From: Nitriliruptoraceae bacterium
Lineage (GTDB): Bacteria; Actinomycetota; Nitriliruptoria; Nitriliruptorales; Nitriliruptoraceae
Length of the DNA: 8,342 nt
Reading direction: 5' to 3'
Assembly: GCA_007120565.1 (NCBI GenBank)
Contig: SKNK01000271.1
Span: 1 to 8,342 of the forward strand
Shown: positions 1 through 4,609 of the stretch, in pieces
Layout: each line of letters begins with the position of its first letter
Position numbering within the stretch: the stretch's first letter is position 1
Notes under the pieces: generated by a model
What the model was told of the DNA's origin: nothing
Seen by the model: the letters and a program-made list of their open reading frames with translations, nothing else
Database searches by the model: none
Program-made: the position numbers and the translations under genes

Positions 1-565
1 CCACAGCTGCCCGGGAGATCCAGCCGGTCGCGAGCTCGATCGGGAGCAGGATCGCGACCGCCAGCACGTTGAACATGTCGTGCATCGTCGCCGCGGCGAA
101 TCCCCGCCGGAACTCCTCGGAGCGGCGGATGTTGCCGAGTGCGGCCAGGGTGTTGGTGACCGTGGTCCCGATGTTGGCACCCATGATCATCGGTACCGCC
201 TCAGGGATGCCGAGGGTGCCGGCGCCGACGAGCCCGACGATGGTCGCCGTGGAGACCGACGAGGACTGCACCAGCACGGTCGCGAGGATCCCGGCTGCGA
301 GGCCCGAGAGGGGATGAGCCACCTCGGCGAGTAGGCGCGTCTCGAACCCGGCTCCGAGCGCCGAGATGCCGCTCTCCAACGTGCCGACCCCGACGAGGAA
401 GAGGTAGAGCAGCGCGACGACGAGGATCGCGCGCAGCGGCGTCGGGAGGTCGCGCCGCCGGGCGCGGCCGATCCATGCCTTGGAGCTCAGTGGAGTCCCT
501 CGTTGGGAGGAAGCGCAAGGGGAGGAGAGCGGGGGGCGTAGCCTCGCAGGTCCTGCCCACCTCAC
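1..565 (-). CDS. Na+/phosphate cotransporter (NptA/SLC34-like), N-terminal part
   Basis: Probable sodium-coupled phosphate symporter of the Na/Pi cotransporter family in the cytoplasmic membrane, cut at its C-terminal side by the left edge; 188 codons are visible. Counting from the GTG at 565, a basic cytosolic segment (about 31-45) precedes a hydrophobic helix (about 46-63). A second hydrophobic region leads into the family hallmark VLVQSSSVSTATIVG (about 97-111, QSSS at 100-103), followed by PMIMGANIGTTVTNT (about 125-139). The QSSS and GANIGTT motifs are typical of type II Na/Pi carriers, where they form the re-entrant substrate-binding repeat. The start is uncertain. GTG 565 is the only ordinary start codon in frame but has no visible Shine-Dalgarno and adds a low-complexity Pro/Ser-rich leader. 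CTG at 490-488 has GAGG at a normal distance and would begin just before the conserved part. The nearby ATG at 476 is out of frame. The frame is open with no sign of decay. The family call is firm; the transported ion is inferred. Confidence 0.85.
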   Translation of the reverse strand, partial: MRWAGPARLRPPLSSPCASSQRGTPLSSKAWIGRARRRDLPTPLRAILVVALLYLFLVGVGTLESGISALGAGFETRLLAEVAHPLSGLAAGILATVLVQSSSVSTATIVGLVGAGTLGIPEAVPMIMGANIGTTVTNTLAALGNIRRSEEFRRGFAAATMHDMFNVLAVAILLPIELATGWISRAAV

Positions 566-622
566 GCAACAAGGCTGGTCGTCCGCGCGGCCCTCATCGC
601 CATCCGCAGAGCTGTAGGACGA

Positions 623-654
623 CGGGAGGCGCGACCAAAGGGCCGCGCCTCCCG
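623..654. repeat. Perfect 11-bp inverted repeat, terminator-like or leader hairpin
   Basis: CGGGAGGCGCG (623-633) and its exact reverse complement (644-654) flank a 10-nt loop. As RNA this would be a very stable GC-rich hairpin. Neither strand has a T-run after it, so a classical intrinsic terminator is not shown, though U-poor terminators are common in high-GC actinobacteria. No gene clearly ends next to it. On the minus strand it lies between the short leader frame and the transporter start, where a hairpin could act as an attenuator; that role is inference. Confidence 0.5.
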
Positions 655-741
655 CGTGCTGGATGGAACCTCTGGCACCGTTGCTGGGATCCACGGTGGG
701 CAGCGACGTCGGTGACGCGCTACCGGTCGTGGAGCCAGATC

Positions 742-811
742 GTCGGGCGGGACGAGTCCCCGACCGATGAGAGATCGGTGCCCGGTTTGGATTCGCTGGA
801 GCGATCCAGCG
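742..811. other. Cluster of hairpins, possible structured leader RNA
   Basis: Three stem-loops follow each other within 70 bp. CGCTGGA (794-800) pairs with TCCAGCG (805-811) around a GCGA tetraloop; read on the plus strand this is a GNRA loop, on the minus strand it is UCGC. ACCGAT (763-768) pairs with ATCGGT (774-779) around 5 nt. GGGA (749-752) pairs with TCCC (757-760), with GTCG (742-745) and CGAC (761-764) able to extend it; this extension competes with the middle hairpin because they share bases 763-764. Mutually exclusive stems are what one expects of a regulatory RNA, but no known riboswitch core is recognised. Confidence 0.3.
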
Positions 812-819
812 CTGGCCTC

Positions 820-867
820 CTAGCGGCCGAGCACCTCCAGGGTCCCGGTTCTATGACTGCTTTCCAA
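820..867 (-). CDS. Possible 15-residue leader peptide behind a perfect Shine-Dalgarno
   Basis: On the minus strand AAGGAGG (882-876) is followed after 8 nt by TTG (867-865), which opens a frame of 15 codons, MESSHRTGTLEVLGR, ending in TAG (822-820). A GTG at 876-874 is in the same frame but overlaps the Shine-Dalgarno, so TTG is preferred. The peptide has no membrane segment and no run of one amino acid as in classical amino-acid attenuators. Upstream CCTCC or CCACC (895-888) can pair with the GGAGG or GGTGG of the Shine-Dalgarno across a 10-nt loop, so initiation may be controlled by structure. It lies upstream of the hairpin cluster and of the phosphate transporter on the same strand. The ribosome-binding site is seen; translation and a regulatory role are inferred. 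A chance Shine-Dalgarno match cannot be excluded. Confidence 0.35.
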   Translation of the reverse strand: MESSHRTGTLEVLGR

Positions 868-956
868 ACGGACCACCTCCTTCCTCTGGTGGAGGCACTG
901 TGCCACACCGCTTCGCGTCCCGCCACCATGTGCCGGAAGCTGCCGCCCGTCGCCGG

Positions 957-986
957 TTGGCCGGGTGGTGACCGTCCGGGTATCGT
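957..986 (+). promoter_or_regulatory. Probable sigma70-type promoter of tRNA-Val
   Basis: TTGGCC (957-962) and TATCGT (981-986) are separated by 18 bp. The second hexamer ends 12 bp before the first base of the mature tRNA, leaving a short 5' leader for RNase P, as expected for a bacterial tRNA gene. Both hexamers keep the most conserved bases (TTG; TA...T). It is a consensus match by eye only. Confidence 0.4.
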
Positions 987-998
987 GCGCCTGCTCTC

Positions 999-1073
999 GG
1001 GCACGTAGCTCAGTGGGAGAGCGCTGCCTTCACACGGCAGAGGTCAGAGGTTCGATACCTCTCGTGCCCACCA
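999..1073 (+). tRNA. tRNA-Val (anticodon CAC)
   Basis: A complete cloverleaf is visible. The acceptor GGGCACG pairs with CGTGCCC. The D arm is GCTC/GAGC with loop AGTGGGA. The anticodon arm is CTGCC/GGCAG with loop TTCACAC, giving anticodon CAC, which reads the valine codon GTG. The variable loop is AGGTC and the T arm is AGAGG/CCTCT with loop TTCGATA. The discriminator is A and the 3' CCA (1071-1073) is encoded. The CAC isoacceptor fits a GC-rich genome with heavy GTG use. It is a single-gene unit with its own promoter and terminator, and shows no sign of serving as an integration site here. Confidence 0.96.
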
Positions 1074-1088
1074 GGCATCACCGCACGT

Positions 1089-1125
1089 CAGAGCCGGCTC
1101 CCTCGTCTGAGTGGTGCCGGCTCTG
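1089..1125 (+). terminator. Hairpin terminator downstream of tRNA-Val
   Basis: CAGAGCCGGC (1089-1098) and GCCGGCTCTG (1116-1125) form a perfect 10-bp stem with a 17-nt loop, followed by TTCGTT. It begins 16 bp after the tRNA CCA, the usual place for a tRNA terminator. The T-tract is weak, as often in high-GC genomes. Confidence 0.7.
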
Positions 1126-1239
1126 TTCGTTCCCCGGGGTTCAGGTCCCCCACGGTCGTCCTCGTGGCTGTGGCAACATGGAGGCGAAGGGGGAGATCGT
1201 GGTCGATGACCGTTGCCGTTGGGCCGTAGGCGCAGGGTC

Positions 1240-2610
1240 GTGAGCTGTCACGAGTGTGGCTTCGAACAGGACCGTGGACGCTACTGCGGTCGCTGCGGTG
1301 CCCCCGTTGCTGAGGCCAAGGCGCAGGCAACGTCGGTGGGCCCGTCCGATCCGGAGGCTCTGGTTCCACCGGTAGCCACGTCGATCCCTTCACGACGCGG
1401 ACCGCGGACCGCGGCGGGGGTGTTGGTCGTGTCGCTCGCGTTTGCCGTCGTCGTGCTGGTCGTTTCGGTGTGGCCGGACCGTCAGCTGCCAGCGGACCCG
1501 GCGGTCGAAGATCCCGCTGAGGCGCCGGTCGCCGACGATGAGACGCTCGCCGCCGACCCGCCGTCGGATCAGGCGTCCCCTGGGGTCGGGGAGGAGAGCG
1601 ACGAGCCGGAGGCGACCGAGGCGGTCGCTCCGCCACCGGACGGGTTCCAGCAGCGGACGGACACGGTGCTGTTGTTCGACGACGGCACCGAGGGCGCGCT
1701 CGCGGTCGACCTGGACACGTGGGAGCGAACCCGGGTCGAACTTCCCGGGCAACGAGCGGGAGACCAGCCGTTCCGGCTGTGGCAGATGGGCGGTTGGGTC
1801 GTGGTGGGCTGGCAGGAGATCTGGGCGGTGGCGCCAGGTCAGCCGGAGTCGGCTCGCCAACTCGGGCAGGCCACGGTGTTCCTTCCCCATGCCGAACCAG
1901 ATGCGCTGTGGCTCATCGACTACGAAGGCGGTCGTGTCGGCACCGGTGCCTCGACGTGGACGCTGATCGACCCCTCAGGCAACGACATCGCTGCCGTCTC
2001 GTCCGCACCCGCAGGACTCCTCCCGGTGCGCGGTGTCCCCGGCGGCCTGGTGGTGTCGTCGCCCGGCGGCACGTTGTTGATCTACGACCTCGAACAGGAC
2101 CGGCTCGTCGCCAACCCGATCGGGGAGTCCGCACGCCTTGGAGATGTGACGCGTGACCGGGTCGTCTGGTGTGATGACGATCCCTGTGAGCAGTTGCTGG
2201 TCACCGATGCGGAGGGGTCGGATCTTGCCGCGCTCGGCGCGGGGGAGACGTTCGAGCCGAGTCAGGTCTGGTTGTCGCCTGATGGTGATCGCATCGCCGC
2301 AGGGGTACGCGTGCGCGTCGGTGACGGCGTCGACTTCCGGCTGCGTGTCTACCGGATCGAGGACGGCGAGTTGCTCGCAGAGACGCGATCCGAGCTCAGC
2401 TTGCTGTTCGGCGGCTGGACGCTCGATGGTCGCCAGTTCTTCTCCTGGAGCCACGTCCCGAACGCCACGTCGTCTCCCGCGGTCCTGCGCCGATGGAGCG
2501 GCGGAGAGGACTTCGAGGAGGTTGCGGTCGGTGAGCATGGCATCCGTGACGTCTTCGGGTTCGTTGCGTTCCCCTCAACGGCACGTGACGGGGTCTACCC
2601 GGATCCGTGA
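1240..2610 (+). CDS. Zinc-ribbon, single-TM protein with extracytoplasmic beta-propeller-like domain
   Basis: A 456-residue protein I do not recognise as a named family. From the GTG at 1240, residues 1-20 form a zinc ribbon with two CxxC pairs (C3/C6, C16/C19) spaced 9 apart. A Pro/Ala linker and basic SRRGPR lead to one transmembrane helix (about 57-78), then an acidic, Pro-rich stalk (about 79-135). The rest (about 137-456) is beta-rich with repeats of propeller type, such as LWLIDYEGG, LLIYDLEQDRLVA and VWLSPDGDRIAAG, resembling TolB/WD40-like blades. C311 and C316 (WCDDDPC) could form a disulfide outside the cell. The topology suggests a cytosolic zinc ribbon reporting on or anchoring an external propeller; this is inference. 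Starts at TTG 1213 and 1219 are in frame after the TGA at 1207. GTG 1240 is chosen because it places the ribbon at the extreme N-terminus, as is usual, though its Shine-Dalgarno (CAGGG) is weak. It stands alone between the tRNA and a convergent gene. Confidence 0.82.
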   Translation: MSCHECGFEQDRGRYCGRCGAPVAEAKAQATSVGPSDPEALVPPVATSIPSRRGPRTAAGVLVVSLAFAVVVLVVSVWPDRQLPADPAVEDPAEAPVADDETLAADPPSDQASPGVGEESDEPEATEAVAPPPDGFQQRTDTVLLFDDGTEGALAVDLDTWERTRVELPGQRAGDQPFRLWQMGGWVVVGWQEIWAVAPGQPESARQLGQATVFLPHAEPDALWLIDYEGGRVGTGASTWTLIDPSGNDIAAVSSAPAGLLPVRGVPGGLVVSSPGGTLLIYDLEQDRLVANPIGESARLGDVTRDRVVWCDDDPCEQLLVTDAEGSDLAALGAGETFEPSQVWLSPDGDRIAAGVRVRVGDGVDFRLRVYRIEDGELLAETRSELSLLFGGWTLDGRQFFSWSHVPNATSSPAVLRRWSGGEDFEEVAVGEHGIRDVFGFVAFPSTARDGVYPDP

Positions 2611-2642
2611 GCGATCAGGTGCCTCGGCACCCCGGTCGCTCA
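2608..2642. terminator. Bidirectional terminator between convergent genes, holding both stop codons
   Basis: TGAGCGA (2608-2614) and TCGCTCA (2636-2642) are exact reverse complements, and inside them GGTGC (2618-2622) pairs with GCACC (2627-2631) around a CTCG loop, giving a two-tier hairpin. The left arm begins with the TGA stop of the zinc-ribbon gene. The right arm ends with the TGA stop, on the other strand, of the coiled-coil gene. It can therefore serve both genes. No T-run follows on either side. Confidence 0.6.
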
Positions 2643-3452
2643 AGCCATGTGGACGTGGATCATCCCGCGGGACAGGGCGATGCCGAGGTACAGCGGAACG
2701 AGTTGGCTCAGGCCGAAGACGACGCTGAGACCGACGATCAGTAGGCGGGCTTGGCTGGCGCTCGACGCCAGCGTCTCACGCTGCTCTTCGACGATGAGGC
2801 TGGCGTCCGCCGTCCGCTGCTCGTACTGCTGGACCAGGTCGCCGGCGACGGTGAGACGTTCGTTGAGCTCACCGAGTGCGTCGGCGGTCGCCAGGGTGCG
2901 TTCGGTCGCCTCGGCGAGTTCGCCGCTGGTCCGTTCTGCCTGTTCTGCCTGTTCGCGGAGATCATCGGGGAGACCGGCGATGGTCTCACGCAGTTCACCG
3001 ATGGACTCGCTGAGTGGCTGGTCCGGCGAATAGTTCAGCCCGAGGGGGAGCGAGCTCAAGGCGGAGAGCGTCTGGTCGATCGAGGCAGCGGCCTGTTCGA
3101 CCGCGGGGAGCGTCTCATCGAGCGCGTCCAGGGCGCCGGCGATGTCGTCGCCGGTCAGTGCGGTCAACGCTTCGAGGGACGCCTCACCCTGGGCCATGCT
3201 GCCACCCAAGGCCCGGACGGCGCTCTCGGCTTCGGTGACGCCGACGGTGATGATCTCCAGGGACTCGCCAGCGACCTCGAAGGATTCGTCGACGGTCTCG
3301 AGCACCTCGGCCGACAGCACCAGGCTCTGGTCGACGCCACGGTCGAAGTCGGTGACGAGCCCTTGGCCGAACAGCGCCCCCAGGAAGCTGGTGAGCAGCC
3401 CCACGATGGCGATCCCGATCATCGTCCTGCCGGCTACCACAGGGTTCACCAT
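2640..3452 (-). CDS. Two-helix membrane protein with long coiled-coil extracytoplasmic domain
   Basis: A 270-residue protein of unassigned function. A hydrophobic helix near the N-terminus (about 8-27) and another near the C-terminus (about 237-259) bracket an acidic, almost wholly helical middle (about 35-234) rich in Glu, Ala, Leu, Ser and Gln with heptad-like spacing. The middle is broken near residue 140 by LPLGLNYSPDQPL. The polar tail ends in HVHMA. The layout resembles methyl-accepting sensor modules or membrane-spanning spacer proteins, but I see no HAMP, kinase or signalling domain. The start ATG at 3452 lacks a clear Shine-Dalgarno; GTG at 3449 is the next codon. An in-frame ATG at codon 11 would cut into the first helix. 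It is divergent from the ABC exporter operon, with 149 bp of repeat-rich DNA between them, so shared regulation or a shared membrane process is possible. The antisense frame at 2751-3605 is long only because of GC-rich composition. Confidence 0.8.
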   Translation of the reverse strand: MVNPVVAGRTMIGIAIVGLLTSFLGALFGQGLVTDFDRGVDQSLVLSAEVLETVDESFEVAGESLEIITVGVTEAESAVRALGGSMAQGEASLEALTALTGDDIAGALDALDETLPAVEQAAASIDQTLSALSSLPLGLNYSPDQPLSESIGELRETIAGLPDDLREQAEQAERTSGELAEATERTLATADALGELNERLTVAGDLVQQYEQRTADASLIVEEQRETLASSASQARLLIVGLSVVFGLSQLVPLYLGIALSRGMIHVHMA

Positions 3453-3514
3453 CGAAGGCCCACTTCGTGCAACGGAGCACCCTTTCGTACGGGGTTGTCA
3501 CCCCCCACGAGGGA

Positions 3515-3551
3515 GGTCGCTGGATCAACTCAGCCTATTGAGCCAGCGACC
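3515..3551. repeat. Large stem-loop in the divergent intergenic region
   Basis: GGTCGCTGG (3515-3523) and CCAGCGACC (3543-3551) are perfect 9-bp inverted repeats. Directly inside on the right, TGAG (3539-3542) can pair with CTCA (3529-3532), giving 13 pairs with a 5-nt bulge on one side. It sits between the start codons of two divergent genes, so it may be a protein-binding site or an untranslated leader structure. A terminator role is unlikely because no gene ends here. Confidence 0.5.
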
Positions 3552-3580
3552 CTGGCCGGTACGTCCGTACGACCGCGGTC
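3538..3580 (+). promoter_or_regulatory. Tandem palindromes over a weak promoter candidate for the ABC operon
   Basis: GTACG-TC-CGTAC (3559-3570) is a 12-bp inverted repeat and is immediately followed by GACCGCGGTC (3571-3580), a perfect 10-bp palindrome. TTGAGC (3538-3543) and TACGTC (3560-3565), 16 bp apart, could be a weak -35/-10 pair, in which case the palindromes cover the -10 and the transcription start. That is the usual place for a repressor operator of TetR or MarR type. The palindromes are seen; the promoter and operator roles are inferred, and no regulator of those families lies in the window. Confidence 0.35.
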
Positions 3581-3601
3581 ACCCTTGCTGACGGAGAGCA
3601 G

Positions 3602-4609
3602 ATGAACGAGCTTGCGACGTCCGAACCGCCACAAGGCGGAGCTGCTGAGTCCGAGCCGGTGATCGTCGCACGTGGGCTCCGCAGGGAGTTCGGCTCTGAG
3701 GTCGCGCTGGTCGAGCTCGACCTGGCGATCCCCCCTGGTCTGATCTTCGGCTTCATCGGGCCGAGCGGTTCCGGCAAGACCACGGCCGTGCGCCTCCTCG
3801 CCGGGATCGATGTGCCAACCGCGGGGTCAGCGAGCGTCCTCGGGCACCGAACGGCCGAGTTCGACGGGCGCCTCCGCTCGAGGATCGGCTACATGCCACA
3901 GTCGTCGGTCCAGTTCCCGAACCTGTCGGTTCAGACGAACATGAGCTTCGTGGCCTCGCTGTACGGGTTGCCCCTCCGGCGTCGGGAGACCATCGCGAAG
4001 GTGCTCAAGCAGACCGATCTCTACGACCACCGGAGCAAGGCGGTCAGGAACCTCTCCGGCGGCATGAAGCGACGGCTCGCACTGAGCGCGGCGCTCGTCC
4101 ACGACCCCGAGGTGCTGTTCCTCGACGAACCAACCGCGGGGATCGACCCGGTCCTTCGTCGCACGCTGTGGGACCACTTCGAGCACCTGCGCGACCAGGG
4201 GCGCACGTTGTTCATCACCACGCAGTACGTCAACGAAGCGATGTACTGCGACCGGGTGGGCGTGCTCGCTGGCGGGCGGCTCATCGCCGAGGGGCCACCT
4301 GGCGAGTTGCGGCGACAGGCGCTCGGCGGAGACGTCCTCGAACTCATCACGGCAGCGGACCTCGATGGGACCTCCGTGGCCCGTCTGTGCGAGGTCGAAG
4401 GGGTGAGCGACGTGCGGCGGGTGAGTGGTCGGGCCCACCACCTCATCGTCGATGCGGCCACCAGGCGTTTGGAGGACGTCCGGGACTGCTGCGTGGCGAA
4501 CTCGGTCGAGATCGAATCGCTACGGGAGGTCCAGCCACCTTTCGACGACGTGTTCGCGACCCTGATGCGGCAGCACGACGGTTCGGACGACGAGGCGGTG
4601 GCCGGATGA
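3602..4609 (+). CDS. ABC exporter ATP-binding subunit (ABC-2 / DrrA-NatA type)
   Basis: A 335-residue cytosolic ATPase that powers the permease encoded next to it. The domain order is complete: Walker A GPSGSGKT (53-60), Q-loop region YMPQ (97-100), signature LSGGM (151-155), Walker B VLFLDEP (171-177) with catalytic Glu176, and D-loop GIDP (180-183). The expected switch histidine is replaced by glutamine in ITTQYVNEA (Gln208). After about residue 235 comes a C-terminal extension typical of the CcmA/DrrA branch. The first 19 residues are polar and likely disordered. The start ATG has GGAG (3593-3596) 5 nt upstream. The 3' end overlaps the permease start by 4 bp (ATGA), so the two are translationally coupled. 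The substrate cannot be told from sequence; drugs, lipids and natural products are all handled by relatives. Confidence 0.93.
   Translation: MNELATSEPPQGGAAESEPVIVARGLRREFGSEVALVELDLAIPPGLIFGFIGPSGSGKTTAVRLLAGIDVPTAGSASVLGHRTAEFDGRLRSRIGYMPQSSVQFPNLSVQTNMSFVASLYGLPLRRRETIAKVLKQTDLYDHRSKAVRNLSGGMKRRLALSAALVHDPEVLFLDEPTAGIDPVLRRTLWDHFEHLRDQGRTLFITTQYVNEAMYCDRVGVLAGGRLIAEGPPGELRRQALGGDVLELITAADLDGTSVARLCEVEGVSDVRRVSGRAHHLIVDAATRRLEDVRDCCVANSVEIESLREVQPPFDDVFATLMRQHDGSDDEAVAG

Larger units (their letters stand above)
566..998. other. 433-bp stretch without a normal-size gene, rich in inverted repeats
   Basis: No open frame here has the composition or motifs of a real protein of normal size. The plus frame (475-1008) and the minus frame (720-1004) are Arg/Pro/Ser-rich, match nothing I recognise, and the former runs antisense into the transporter and into the tRNA. 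What the stretch does hold is a short minus-strand open frame behind a perfect Shine-Dalgarno (820-882), a cluster of hairpins (742-811), a perfect 11-bp inverted repeat (623-654), and a probable tRNA promoter (957-986). All but the last lie upstream of the minus-strand phosphate transporter and could be its long 5' leader. Confidence 0.6.

Noticed and set aside
870..884. GGACCACCTCCTTCC resembles the 3' end of 16S rRNA
   Set aside because: The similarity is only the anti-Shine-Dalgarno core, which any perfect minus-strand Shine-Dalgarno creates. The upstream bases do not match the conserved 16S 3' helix.
720..1004. 94-codon minus-strand frame
   Set aside because: It overlaps the tRNA and the hairpin cluster, has no good Shine-Dalgarno at its start, and shows no recognisable domain.
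475..1008. 177-codon plus-strand frame across the intergenic region
   Set aside because: It runs antisense into the transporter and ends inside the tRNA. The protein is Arg/Pro/Ser-rich with no motif, typical of a GC-rich chance frame.
1213..1239. TTG 1213 as start of the zinc-ribbon protein
   Set aside because: It adds a basic MPLGRRRRV stretch before the ribbon and has no Shine-Dalgarno at normal spacing. It remains possible but is less likely than GTG 1240.
2751..3605. 284-codon plus-strand frame antisense to the coiled-coil gene
   Set aside because: The minus-strand frame has two clear membrane helices and heptads. The plus frame is a composition artefact with no motif and reaches into the ABC start.
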